A stretch of 64,000 bases of DNA, from positions 1,116,001-1,180,000 of the forward strand of contig CBDDCD010000001.1 in assembly GCA_965226025.1 (NCBI GenBank), in the 5' to 3' direction. This DNA comes from Moanibacter sp965226025. Lineage in GTDB: Bacteria > Verrucomicrobiota > Verrucomicrobiia > Opitutales > UBA2987. Of the stretch, positions 27,185 through 35,672 are shown piece after piece. The position numbers and the translations under genes are program-made. Each line of letters starts with the position of its first letter. Positions within the stretch are counted from its first letter, which is position 1. The notes below the pieces were generated by a model that did no database searches, was not told where the DNA came from, and saw only the letters and a program-made list of their open reading frames with translations.

Positions 27185-27795
27185 CCCGGCAGAGCACTAG
27201 GAAGATGTCGGTGCTGGAATCGCAAGCGATCCACGAATCAGCCAAATATTCCAACCTCCCCGAAAAACCGCAAAGCTAGGTCCGACAGATTCCTAGCTCT
27301 TCCGATACTTCTCAATTTTCCCTTCATCCACATCGACCCCCAATCCTGGCCCCATCGGCACGCGCAGACGGCCTCCTTTGAACCGCAAGGGCTCACTCAA
27401 TATATCGTCCACCAAACCGTGATAACAGGTGTCACTGGGCCCTGAGAATCCAGGTGTCGAAGCCGCCACATGGGTGATGGCGGCGGTCTTAAGGCCCAGA
27501 TCGTGGGAGCAGTCCCGGCAGAGCCAAATATTCCAACCTCCCCGAAAAACCGCAAAGCTAGGTCCGACAGATTCCTAGCTCTTCCGATACTTCTCAATTT
27601 TCCCTTCATCCACATCGACCCCCAATCCTGGCCCCATCGGCACGCGCAGACGGCCTCCTTTGAACCGCAAGGGCTCACTCAATATATCGTCCACCAAACC
27701 GTGATAACAGGTGTCACTGGGCCCTGAGAATCCAGGTGTCGAAGCCGCCACATGGGTGATGGCGGCGGTCTTAAGGCCCAGATCGTGGGAGCAGT
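27185..27795. repeat. Tandem duplication covering the 3' end of the enolase-type gene
   Basis: Bases 27240-27513 repeat at 27522-27795 (274 bp, offset 282) with no difference that I can see. The junction at 27514-27524 repeats CCCGGCAGAGC from 27185-27195, so the duplicated unit was probably 27185-27513. The second copy then lost 47 bases (equivalent to 27196-27242), which are the left half of a family A hairpin. The left copy leaves a 73-codon remnant of the enolase C-terminus at 27293-27513. Confidence 0.9.
27197..27296. repeat. Family A hairpin unit, long type
   Basis: A 100-bp unit opening CTAGGAAGATGTCGG and closing CCGACAGATTCCTAG. It is similar throughout to 28739-28839, including AAACCGCAAAGC before the right arm. 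It is followed by the duplicated gene end. Confidence 0.8.
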
Positions 27796-28645
27796 GCATC
27801 AGAGTCGGAATCCCCCAAGCCGCCGCCGTTTCCGCGACCTTCTTGACTCGAAGCAGCCCACCCGCGGCCGGGGTGTCCGGCATCAGCATTCCCGCCGCCC
27901 CTGCCTCCAGGACTTCGGTGACGCTGTCCGGGGTGCCGACCCCCATGTTAACCAGGACGGTCATGCCGATATCCCGGCGAATGCGCACGAGGGTCTCTAG
28001 ATGCTCACTCGAACAAGGATCTTCGAAGAGACGGACGTTCAACTCGACCATTCTACGCATTGTTTCCTCGGCCGCGTCGGGCCCGTATCCGCAGTTCGCA
28101 TCCGGTCGCAAGGCGGCTTCGTTACCGATCTCCTCCTGTATCGCCGCGGCAATAGAAAGGTCCTGCTCAGGATCGTTTCCGGCCTTTGTTTTGATGAACC
28201 GGAATCCCCATCGTTCGATATATTCTCGTGCCGTAGCCGCTGATTGCGCCGGCTCTTTGAAACCCATACAGCCGCAGAAATCCACCTCATCACGCACCAC
28301 TCCACCGAACAATCGACAGATCGGGAGCCTCGCTTTTTTACCCAGTAAGTCCCAAAGGGCCATCTCCACACCCGACATCGGGCCCCGATCGACATCCGCC
28401 TCCTCCATCGATGCTAACGCCGCTTCGATATCCGCCACATGGTGACCAACGAGCAACGACTCGATTCCAGCCGGCGGCTCACCGGTGCCCTCTCCCCAGC
28501 CAACCAGGCCCTCATCACTCACCGCTTTGAAGATGAGCCCGGTGGCCCCTAACCCACCCGGACTACCACCGCGACCGACGTAAGGGCCGACGGGAGCCGC
28601 ATACGGAGCGAACACTTGAACAGCACTGATTTCTTTAATTTTCAT
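27575..28645 (-). CDS. Mandelate racemase/muconate-lactonizing enzyme family protein
   Basis: This is a 356-residue enolase-superfamily protein. The KxK pair Lys152/Lys154 is in FIKTKAGND. The first two Mg ligands are Asp182 in RPDANCGY and Glu208 in LFEDPC. Where the third acidic ligand is expected (ADE-like), this protein has LVNMGVG with Asn233-Met234, so the metal site may be altered. His284/His287 lie in MHCSHDLGL at the seventh-strand position. The stop codon TAG is also the terminal TAG of a family A repeat. The 3' 73 codons are duplicated just downstream. The family includes dehydratases, epimerases and cycloisomerases; substrate unknown. Confidence 0.86.
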   Translation of the reverse strand: MKIKEISAVQVFAPYAAPVGPYVGRGGSPGGLGATGLIFKAVSDEGLVGWGEGTGEPPAGIESLLVGHHVADIEAALASMEEADVDRGPMSGVEMALWDLLGKKARLPICRLFGGVVRDEVDFCGCMGFKEPAQSAATAREYIERWGFRFIKTKAGNDPEQDLSIAAAIQEEIGNEAALRPDANCGYGPDAAEETMRRMVELNVRLFEDPCSSEHLETLVRIRRDIGMTVLVNMGVGTPDSVTEVLEAGAAGMLMPDTPAAGGLLRVKKVAETAAAWGIPTLMHCSHDLGLKTAAITHVAASTPGFSGPSDTCYHGLVDDILSEPLRFKGGRLRVPMGPGLGVDVDEGKIEKYRKS

Positions 28646-28738
28646 GAAATACTCCAGTCATCACATCTACAATGGTTAGCAACCACTGGCCAGACCATTC
28701 GTCTCAGTCCCCGCTCTGCTGCTCCCGGCTTGCCGGGA

Positions 28739-28839
28739 TTAGGAAGATGTCGGTGGTGGCATCGGCCTTGATCTACGAATCCACCCAGAAAGCATGAGCG
28801 CTCCGCGAAACCGCAAAGCGAAGTCCGACAGATTCCTAG
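28739..28839. repeat. Family A hairpin unit, long type
   Basis: Opens TTAGGAAGATGTCGGTGG and closes GTCCGACAGATTCCTAGC. It lies between the enolase gene and the end of the MFS gene, stopping 15 bases from the latter's stop codon. Confidence 0.8.
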
Positions 28840-28853
28840 CACCGACAGGTTTC

Positions 28854-30131
28854 TCATCTCTCAGCTTTTTGGGGGTCCCGGACATACAGCACAGCGACTA
28901 CTAGAGCGACCAGCATCAAGGCCAACACCAAGACCCATGTCGAAACCGGATTCCATTCATAGAGAATGCCACCCGCCAAAGAAGCAAGCATGAGAGGAAT
29001 GGTGATAAGAAAACCGGTACCTGGACCCCCGGTTCCGCCTGAGGCCGCACCAATCATGACCGAGCCACGACCGATCGCAGCCATAACCCGTCCACGAATG
29101 GGACTGGGCACCGTGTCCGCCAACAGGGCAGCCGTGGAAGGGCTGAAAAATGCTGAAGTCAATCCCACGATACAGCGAATCGCCAGAACTTCGCCAAATG
29201 TCCCGGCCAACAAGAAGAGAGGTAGGGCGGTTGAGGAGAGCAAGGCGCCGGTCACGAACCTCGCACGCCCGAAACGATCGGCCAGAAATCCAGCCGGAAT
29301 CGTCGCGAGATTCCTCAACGTCATCTCTACAAGAAGAACCAGTCCCCACTGCGTCGAAGACAATCCGATGCGGGTCTTCGCAAAGATAACCCAGAATGGA
29401 CTGGCGATTCCGTTGGCAATGAAGCACAGGATGATGATCACGGAAAGCGCCTTCAGAGATGGGGGAAAGTCCCTCAGCATCTGGGGAATGCCGGTATACG
29501 AACTCTTGAATGTGCTTGAGAGGTTGCTTAAGCGAACCGGATCCTCTGACGGCTTCCGAGTTTCGCGAATGAAGATCAGGTTAATCGTTGCCCCGAGGGC
29601 GTAAGCCGAGGCCATCGCCACGTAGAGTATACGCATGCCTGTTTCCACACCGTAGGCATCGAGCATCGAACCGGCCACCCAGGGAGCCAACAGTGCAGGC
29701 AATCCGGTCAGGGCCGCCATCGTCGCAAAGCCACGACCTCGATGCTTCGGATCCAAGGAGTCGGCAACGATGGATGAGGTGGCTGGAAAGTTGAAAACAG
29801 CCAAGCCATGAAGCAATCGCGCCAGAGCAACCCATTCCCAACTCGGAGCCACCGCGTTGATCAAAATGACTCCGGCGGAAAAGTATCCGGTCACCGCGAT
29901 CAACCGCGCACGATTCATATGGTCGGCGAGATAGCCCGCGATCGGGAATGCGAGCAGGCCGCCGAGTGGTCCCAGGGCGTAGACAATGCCGACTTCAAAA
30001 GGATCGCCTCCAAGCGACAAAATATAAAGCGGGATGTAAGGAAACACCATGCTCCGGCTGAACATTCCCAAGCAGCCGGACAGAGTCAGCACGAGCAGGT
30101 TACCGCGAAAAAAGGAAAAGGATGGAGTCAC
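28854..30131 (-). CDS. Major facilitator superfamily transporter
   Basis: This is a 425-residue inner-membrane transporter with about 12 predicted helices and a central cytoplasmic loop near 185-220. The MFS loop 2-3 motif appears as GYLADHMNRARL near 66-77, with its repeat-half equivalent GFLADRFGRARF near 278-289. The start codon is GTG at 30131. It is oriented like the enolase-superfamily genes on either side. It could import the substrate of the local dehydratase-like enzymes, but the drug-efflux subfamily looks similar and cannot be excluded. Confidence 0.9.
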   Translation of the reverse strand: MTPSFSFFRGNLLVLTLSGCLGMFSRSMVFPYIPLYILSLGGDPFEVGIVYALGPLGGLLAFPIAGYLADHMNRARLIAVTGYFSAGVILINAVAPSWEWVALARLLHGLAVFNFPATSSIVADSLDPKHRGRGFATMAALTGLPALLAPWVAGSMLDAYGVETGMRILYVAMASAYALGATINLIFIRETRKPSEDPVRLSNLSSTFKSSYTGIPQMLRDFPPSLKALSVIIILCFIANGIASPFWVIFAKTRIGLSSTQWGLVLLVEMTLRNLATIPAGFLADRFGRARFVTGALLSSTALPLFLLAGTFGEVLAIRCIVGLTSAFFSPSTAALLADTVPSPIRGRVMAAIGRGSVMIGAASGGTGGPGTGFLITIPLMLASLAGGILYEWNPVSTWVLVLALMLVALVVAVLYVRDPQKAER

Positions 30132-30152
30132 TGATGAGGTTTCGCTGTTTCC

Positions 30153-30253
30153 CTAGGAATCTCTCGGTATGAACCTGATCCCGATTTACGTCCCTCAGCG
30201 GTCGATCTGAACCTCGGCGATGGTTCCAAGTTCAAAGTCCGACGGACTCCTAG
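30153..30253. repeat. Family A hairpin unit, long type
   Basis: Opens CTAGGAATCTCTCGG and closes GTCCGACGGACTCCTAG. It sits 21 bases upstream of the MFS start codon and so occupies its promoter region. Confidence 0.75.
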
Positions 30254-30309
30254 CAGACCTTCTACTACGGTTGCTTTATTCTTGAATAGGGTCAACCCGC
30301 CAGGATCCA

Positions 30310-30720
30310 ATGAAAATCACCCAGGTTGAGACGATACCCATTGCTCGCATGGGCCATGGCGTCCTCGGTTATCTCGTGCTCGTGTATACCGATGAAGAGA
30401 TCGATCCGTTCTTTTTCGAAGAGCCTGTGGCGCCGGAGAACATCGACGAAATGGCCAAAGTGGCGGCCGCGATCAACATTCCGGTCGCAGCCGGCGAGAG
30501 GCTATATACCCGTTGGGCTTTCCGGCAACTCTTGGAGAAGCAAGCCGTGGACTACATACAACCGGACCTCTGTCACTGCGGCGGTTTCTACGAGGGCCAC
30601 AAAATCGCCGCCATGGCCGAAACCTACCACATACGCCTCCTACCCCAGACTCACTGGCGCAATCCCGCTGGGTGGAATTGCAGTGATATCCGCGGTCGCA
30701 GTAGAAGGTATCTCAAGTGT
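30310..30720 (+). pseudogene. Decayed enolase-superfamily (galactonate-dehydratase-like) gene
   Basis: The first 25 or so residues (MKITQVETIPIARMGHGV) match the start of an enolase-superfamily protein. The reading then jumps directly to the middle of the barrel: FFFEEPVAPENIDEM, VAAGERLYTRW, DYIQPDLCHCGGFYEG. About 150-200 residues, including the KxK lysines and the first metal ligand, are missing. Near 30660 the family motif equivalent to HNPLGPIA is split by an extra base: the product reads RNPAGW in frame, while the next frame gives PLGGIAVISAVAVEG. The 3' end is lost as well. It is a deletion-plus-frameshift pseudogene, probably once a D-galactonate-type dehydratase. Confidence 0.82.
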
Positions 30721-30728
30721 TCGGGCTA

Positions 30729-31409
30729 CTACTCCACCACCAACCTGCCGACATCACGCGTCGTCGCATCGCAGTACCACAGGACGCCTTCGTGCATGGT
30801 CAGACCATGCACCTCGTCGGGAGCCTCCACCCGGATTACCTTCCAGATCCGCCCATCAGCCGTGTCCAGAAGCGATACCGTTCCTGATGATGTATCCGCC
30901 ACCCAGAGCTTGCTATCTTCCGACCATGCCAATCCGTGATTGCGTAGGCCCGGCGTGCGGAACTGATTCACTTCCTCCCACGGATCGACATTCATCACAT
31001 GCACCATCTGGGATGGAGGCGAAGCGATGTAGATCTTTCCCTCACGCCACTCCAGTCCATGTGCCCCCGTCACCCTGCCGTTCACCTGATCAGCGGCCCA
31101 TGACGTGATTCCCGATCCCGGCGAATCATACCTGGCAATTGTCTTACCCGTGTCCACATCGATCTTGGCAATTTCGAGCTCGAAGGTCGATGACACCCAG
31201 AGCGCTCCATCTCCAATCGTGATCCCGCTGGAGTGCTCGGTGTCTGTCTGCGCTTCAAACAACACTTCGCCGGTATCATAGCTTACCTTGTAGATCTTCA
31301 GATCCACCTGATCGATAATCCACAGCCCGTCGGAGGCCGCCTGCAAGCCGTTCGGCTGAGGCCCAGGGCTGAGAAATCGCTTTTCTACCTTCGCAATTTT
31401 GAATGCCAT
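30729..31409 (-). CDS. Six-bladed propeller protein (SMP-30/YncE-like)
   Basis: This 226-residue protein is built from repeating beta-propeller blades: GLWIIDQVDLKIYKVSYDTG, GALWVSSTFELEIAKIDVDTG, GKIYIASPPSQMVHVMN, KLWVADTSSGTVSLLDTADG and VLWYCDATTRDVGRLVVE. The start at 31409 (MAFKIAKVEKRF) follows AAGAGACGA. It has no signal peptide. Proteins of this kind are often called lactonase-like or PQQ-propeller proteins. The neighbourhood of sugar-acid enzymes makes a lactonase role conceivable, but no catalytic residues can be assigned. Confidence 0.68.
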   Translation of the reverse strand: MAFKIAKVEKRFLSPGPQPNGLQAASDGLWIIDQVDLKIYKVSYDTGEVLFEAQTDTEHSSGITIGDGALWVSSTFELEIAKIDVDTGKTIARYDSPGSGITSWAADQVNGRVTGAHGLEWREGKIYIASPPSQMVHVMNVDPWEEVNQFRTPGLRNHGLAWSEDSKLWVADTSSGTVSLLDTADGRIWKVIRVEAPDEVHGLTMHEGVLWYCDATTRDVGRLVVE

Positions 31410-31490
31410 ATCATTCGTCTCTTTTGGATCCATGTTCCCGAAATTACGAACACCCGCACTTAGGCTTCCCCGATTCGAAACTTTGTCAAT

Positions 31491-32552
31491 TTAAAGGCGA
31501 ATTTTAGTATGTTCTTCAATGGTCTCCCAGTCGAGTTCCACTCCCAAACCGGGCCCCTCGGGAACTCGAACATTGCCGTCCGGGTCCACTGAAAGACCCT
31601 CCGACAGGCCGAAATGATCGCGCTGCACAGTCAATTCCAGAAAGCGGCAATTACGCACCCCGCAAGCAGCATGGAGATTAGCCAGGTTGAGCAATGAGAA
31701 GACCGCAAGGTGAATCTCACAGTTGACGCCGAAGGCTTCGCACAGGTGCGCGGTCTTGAGGTAGCCGGTGATGCCCCCCTTCCAGGAAACATCGCTGCGA
31801 ACGATGTCGACGGCGCCCCGAACCAGATACTCGGCCGCCGTATAGTAACTCCCTGCGGCCCACTCCAGACCCGCAATGGGAATGTCCAAGGCCTGAGCCA
31901 GCTGGACATAGCCGTGAATATCATAGTCATGCAAGGGCTCTTCGTACCAGAAGTAGTCGAGTTTCTCCAACTCTCGGCCCACCCGCAACGCGTCCTCGTG
32001 ATCATAGGCGGCCACCGGATCGCTCATAAGGATGAAATCGTCCCCCATCTCCTTCCGTACCGCGCGACAGCACTCGATGTCCAAATCGGCGTCCCCCGGA
32101 GGATGAAGCTTGTAGGCCTTGAAATTCTGCTCTTGGGCTGCCTTGGCCTCGCGGATATAGTACTCGGGATCGGGAGCGCGCCCCCCGGTGGCATAGGCCA
32201 TGATTCGGTCCCTGTAACCGCCGACCAACTGGTAAAGGGGCAATCCAGCCTTTTTGGCCGCAATATCCCAAAGGGCCACATCAATCGGGCCATGAGCCGT
32301 GATCGGAAGATGGCCGCCAAATCGATCCGCTTTCCGAATCTTATGAAAAAGAAACTCCCGATTTATGGGATTCTCCCCCAGAAGTTCGGGTTTGATCACC
32401 GCGGCGATCTCCTCGGCCACTCGGCGGCCCCCTTTTGCACTCCAAGCCATGCTGTGGCCATCGATTCCTTCATCCGTCCTTACGGCAATGAACACTAGCT
32501 CATCGCCCGGCGCCTTCTCCACTAAGTACAGTTCTACTTCTGTAATTTTCAT
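31491..32552 (-). CDS. Mandelate racemase/muconate-lactonizing enzyme family protein 2
   Basis: This is a 353-residue enolase-superfamily enzyme with an intact active site. Lys148 is in KAYKLHPP, the Mg ligands are Asp178 in LMSDPVAAYD, Glu204/205 in WYEEPLHD and Glu230 in IAGLEWAAG, and His281 is in CEIHLAVF. The N-terminal capping domain (MKITEVELYLVEK) is complete. It is unlike the enzyme at 27575 in its active-site motifs. It is transcribed divergently from the PaaX-like gene, with a 62-bp palindrome in the shared promoter region, so it is a good candidate for regulation by that protein. Confidence 0.9.
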   Translation of the reverse strand: MKITEVELYLVEKAPGDELVFIAVRTDEGIDGHSMAWSAKGGRRVAEEIAAVIKPELLGENPINREFLFHKIRKADRFGGHLPITAHGPIDVALWDIAAKKAGLPLYQLVGGYRDRIMAYATGGRAPDPEYYIREAKAAQEQNFKAYKLHPPGDADLDIECCRAVRKEMGDDFILMSDPVAAYDHEDALRVGRELEKLDYFWYEEPLHDYDIHGYVQLAQALDIPIAGLEWAAGSYYTAAEYLVRGAVDIVRSDVSWKGGITGYLKTAHLCEAFGVNCEIHLAVFSLLNLANLHAACGVRNCRFLELTVQRDHFGLSEGLSVDPDGNVRVPEGPGLGVELDWETIEEHTKIRL

Positions 32553-32821
32553 TTGCTCTGTCTCTCGTTTCCCAAACCCACCTGAGGCCCGCTTGTAGCG
32601 CTACCATATGGCATGTAATATCCCAGCCTAACCCAAATCGCACTAGGAGGCATCTCATTCTGAAACCATCACACTTTCGAATTGCCAAGACAAATGCGAG
32701 TTATTGTGAACGCACTCCAAGCGAATAACCCATACTGATCGTCCACCCAGAGAACCGTGAAACCCTCCGCCCCACTTAACAAGCACGGTCCCGCGATTTC
32801 CACTTGCCCAGTAATCTTCAA

Positions 32822-32883
32822 CACTTCATATCTCGTATTTAAAAATTCACGGTCGTGAATTTTTAAATACGAGATATGAAGTG
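32822..32883. promoter_or_regulatory. 62-bp perfect palindrome overlapping the PaaX-like start codon
   Basis: Two 30-bp arms are perfect reverse complements around a 2-base centre at 32852-32853. The inner part reads GTATTTAAAAATTCACG before the centre. The right arm contains the ATG of the regulator gene at 32876. A sister palindrome lies just after the same gene. This is probably an operator, but its length and perfection are unusual. Confidence 0.85.
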
Positions 32884-33697
32884 GGCTCCTTTTCATCATC
32901 CCGATATTTCCTTGCCGGTTATTGCACGCAAACTGAGCAACGAACTCCTTGATTTGCTCATGGAGTTCGATCTGCGCTCGCTCATAAGTGTATACAAGCA
33001 AAACTGGCGATTCGAGTATTCCACGCCTACCGCCTACGAGACTGCGGTCTTCCGCCTGCAGCGGAAAGGCCTCATAGCATCCCGTGCGGATGATGGGGGT
33101 GATCCGGTACTCATCCTCACGGAAAAAGGCAGGGCTCAGCGACCGATCTGCCTACAGCCCACTCGTCTCTGGAACCAGCGCTGGAACGGAATCTGGTATG
33201 TTCTAGTGTATGATGTTCCTGAGAAGAATAGATCCTATCGCGACCATTTACGGAGATTTCTGAGACGGAGGCGCATGGGATGTCTGCAGGATAGCGTCTG
33301 GGTGACTCCGAACGATTTTCGACCTGAATACAGCGATCTGGCCGAAGCGGCGGACCTTGGCGGCTACGCCTTTCTCTTCGAATCGCGGACGGTGTTGGGT
33401 CAGTCCAGTCAGGAGGTTGTCCTCGAAGCATGGAAATTTAACAGACTTGCCGAAATACAGGCTTCTTACGAACGTGTTCTCAAAGAGAATCTTCCACAGG
33501 TCAAAGAAGGAGAAGGAACACCATCCGAGCTTCTTGATCTGGCACGAACCGAACTTGCCGCCTACCTTTCCGTGATGCGGGACGATCCCCTATTGCCACG
33601 TAAGCTCTGGCCCCACTTCTACCGTGGTGAGGAGGTCTATCAGTCGCATCGGGAATTCTCCGCCGCCGTGAGCCGGCGTTTTCAGGAACTTACCTGA
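32876..33697 (+). CDS. PaaX-family transcriptional regulator-like protein
   Basis: This 273-residue protein has the three-part PaaX layout: a winged-helix region near 20-85 (MEFDLRSLISVY, TAYETAVFRLQRKGLIASR), a Cas2-like ferredoxin-fold core near 105-185 (WYVLVYDVPEKN, RRRMGCLQDSVWVTP), and a helical C-terminal domain with the WPHFYRGEEVYQ segment. PaaX represses phenylacetate catabolism until phenylacetyl-CoA binds, but no paa genes are present here. The ATG at 32876 lies inside a 62-bp palindrome, so no normal ribosome-binding site precedes it and autoregulation seems likely. The next in-frame ATG, near 32960, would remove part of the DNA-binding region. Adjacent targets could be the divergent enolase-type gene and the SDR gene beyond the second palindrome. 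Confidence 0.85.
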   Translation: MKWAPFHHPDISLPVIARKLSNELLDLLMEFDLRSLISVYKQNWRFEYSTPTAYETAVFRLQRKGLIASRADDGGDPVLILTEKGRAQRPICLQPTRLWNQRWNGIWYVLVYDVPEKNRSYRDHLRRFLRRRRMGCLQDSVWVTPNDFRPEYSDLAEAADLGGYAFLFESRTVLGQSSQEVVLEAWKFNRLAEIQASYERVLKENLPQVKEGEGTPSELLDLARTELAAYLSVMRDDPLLPRKLWPHFYRGEEVYQSHREFSAAVSRRFQELT

Positions 33698-33793
33698 ATG
33701 CCAAGTCTCCAGCTTTCACCGTACGCCATTCACGGCGGCATTCCCGGATTTATTGACGAGAGACGTTCATTAGGTCAAAGGCTGAACGGAACG

Positions 33794-33855
33794 TACCTTA
33801 ACGAGTGTATTTAAATATTCACGACCGTGAATATTTAAATACACTCGTTAAGGTA
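33794..33855. promoter_or_regulatory. 62-bp perfect palindrome after the PaaX-like gene, cut by an IS
   Basis: Two 30-bp perfect arms surround a 2-base centre at 33824-33825. The inner arm GTATTTAAATATTCACG differs from the first palindrome at one position; the outer 13 bp are unrelated. The IS begins at 33856. Reading across it (to 35680) adds two matching bases on each side, so the original palindrome was 66 bp. Before the insertion it lay about 85 bp upstream of the SDR gene. Confidence 0.85.
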
Positions 33856-35672
33856 GAGGCTGTCCCAAATCCGAGAGGATTTGGGTGGAAGCCTGATACC
33901 GATATCAATCTTCGTCACGTTATGTAGACCACGACATGCCTTCCGTCCTCGGTAGCTTACCTTTTATCCGTTATGCACCTTTCCAGCACCCTTCCTCTCG
34001 CTTTGAGTCGATAGTTCTCCCAAGGAAGCGCCTCTGACTCGATTCTTGGATCCCTATGCCGCCTGCGTTGCCTCTTTCTCATGTTCTTGCGCAAGTCTCT
34101 GCGCGATTTTCCATAGATTGTGGGACAGAACCGACCAGGCCACGCTAAGGTTACGGTTGTCAAAGCCTTTGCTGCGTATCTTGCCCCCGTGCCATCGGTT
34201 CTTGAGCACTCCGATCCGGCCTTCGGTGCTCCCTCGTCGTCGCTGCAACCGGACAAAGCGCGGCTCCTCCATCCGCTCCTTGAGCTCTTGTGGATTGCGG
34301 GGCGTAAGGGCGTCAAAAATCCCCTCTGCCTGGAGCCGCTTGCTGGCCGCCTTCGAGGCATAGCCCCGATCCCCACTGATCGCTTCGATCTTCTCCTCTA
34401 AAGCGAAGCCCTTTTGCCTCTCCAGACTTTCCCAAAGCTGCTTCAATTCGCTCGGGGCCTGCCCCCCATACAGTTTCCAGTCCAACAGATATCCCTCTGC
34501 GCTCTCGCATAAATAAAGGGTGTTGCCAAACTCCACCTCCCGATCTGCCTTGCCTCGCACGATGACGTCAATCTCAGGTTCGTAGGCGCTCAGGATCTTC
34601 TCCTCATTCTTCACCTGCCGCCCCCCTATGATCCGTTCGTGCGCCTGTTTCATGACCTGCGGTATCTGCTCTAACATACCATCCATTCGCTCGATGATTC
34701 GGCTCGCCTTCTTCTCGGTGTAATCGCTTTGCATCCACATAGCTTCCAATAAGTCACGGTGGCGAAGGGCATGGCCCTCAATCTTCTTGAGCAATAGCTT
34801 CATCCGCCGCAGGATCCCTTTACGCGCTTTGCCCGCCTCCCGGCGCCGACGCGCATGCGTCATCTCCAGGCACCGTTTGTTCATCTCCCGAGCCAATCCC
34901 TTTGCTCCCTGGGGCATGCGCTGTTTCATTCCCGCCTGCCGGATCAGACTGATCGCCTTGAGCAGCGTTGCTCCCACATCCTTGAGCAAGACCCAGTCCA
35001 CGGGCCAGTGGATGTTCGCTTCCAGGCAAGTGGCGTCGATCAGGCATTCCCTCGTATCGATCGGCTTCTCTAATCCTGCCTCACCACAATGTTCAGCATT
35101 GCCCACCACCTCGGTCATCCTTGCATGCAGCTGTCTCAGATACGCTTCGTCGAAGAATTTCGAATCCCGTTCCAGACTGCTCTTCGATATTTTCCGGATC
35201 CCGTCTACCTCACGCACCCGGCAAAAATTAGCCAGAAGCTCACTGCGTCCCAACTCCTGCGACAGACAACGAAAGGATATCCCTCCGAGTAAATGACGCA
35301 CCACCTCCACCCGCAGCGCTTTTATCGCTCTTAGAGCGCGTCGCTCCCGATCCTTCCCTCCCGCTTCATCCCATCCTTCCAAGGCTTTTACGATCGCCTC
35401 CCTTTCCAGCGAGGAGTCGATCAAAACCCGGTCAATCCGCTCCATTGTTTCCAGAAACACGGTGTAGTCTTTGCATCGAATGACTGGAGTTAGGGCTGGA
35501 CGCAGGAAGCTTTGTACGGCAATATTTTTCATGAGAAGGGCGTGCTTTGTATTTGACTAACGCAAGCATAAGCGCCCTTTTTCGCCGGATCGAGCTTTTT
35601 GCAGCTCTATCCGGCCTTTTTTTTGCCCATAACTCATTAAAAATCAATTGTTTCCACCACTGGGACGGGCTC
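33856..35672 (-). mobile_element. IS element copy A (1817 bp) with 7-bp target duplication
   Basis: Terminal inverted repeats start GAGGCTGTCCC at 33856 and GAGCCCGTCCC (complement) at 35672. TAAGGTA flanks both ends (33849-33855 and 35673-35679), a clear target duplication. It encloses one transposase gene and differs from copy B by one base in a run of A/T. Size and duplication length would fit the ISDol1-type group of ISNCY as I remember it. The family is not settled. Confidence 0.9.
34054..35532 (-). CDS. Transposase of IS copy A (DDE type)
   Basis: This 492-residue protein is identical, as far as I can see, to the products of copies B and C. A DDE-type core is likely: the first Asp in LIDATCLEANIHWPVDWVLL near 171-190, the second in ISGDRGYASKAASKRL near 388-403, and the Glu in RRRGSTEGRIGVLKNRWHGG near 434-453. 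The long helical middle (KARKGILRRMKLLLKKIEG) sits between the first two. These motifs resemble IS5-superfamily, IS1182 and ISNCY transposases. No disruption is seen, so the element is probably active. Confidence 0.9.
   Translation of the reverse strand: MKNIAVQSFLRPALTPVIRCKDYTVFLETMERIDRVLIDSSLEREAIVKALEGWDEAGGKDRERRALRAIKALRVEVVRHLLGGISFRCLSQELGRSELLANFCRVREVDGIRKISKSSLERDSKFFDEAYLRQLHARMTEVVGNAEHCGEAGLEKPIDTRECLIDATCLEANIHWPVDWVLLKDVGATLLKAISLIRQAGMKQRMPQGAKGLAREMNKRCLEMTHARRRREAGKARKGILRRMKLLLKKIEGHALRHRDLLEAMWMQSDYTEKKASRIIERMDGMLEQIPQVMKQAHERIIGGRQVKNEEKILSAYEPEIDVIVRGKADREVEFGNTLYLCESAEGYLLDWKLYGGQAPSELKQLWESLERQKGFALEEKIEAISGDRGYASKAASKRLQAEGIFDALTPRNPQELKERMEEPRFVRLQRRRGSTEGRIGVLKNRWHGGKIRSKGFDNRNLSVAWSVLSHNLWKIAQRLAQEHEKEATQAA

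Noticed and set aside
32822..32883. Protelomerase-type telomere resolution site, suggested by the long palindrome
   Set aside because: There are two sites close together within an ordinary gene neighbourhood, no protelomerase gene, and sequence continues across both.
32876..33697. PaaX-like protein as a Cas2 of a CRISPR system
   Set aside because: The Cas2-like core is a known part of PaaX proteins. The winged-helix N-terminus and C-terminal domain are present, and no Cas1 or array is nearby.
34787..35296. Open frames opposite the transposase genes (169, 105 and 93 codons, repeated in each IS copy)
   Set aside because: They recur only because the IS is repeated. Their products are arginine- and serine-rich and match the antisense of conserved transposase codons.
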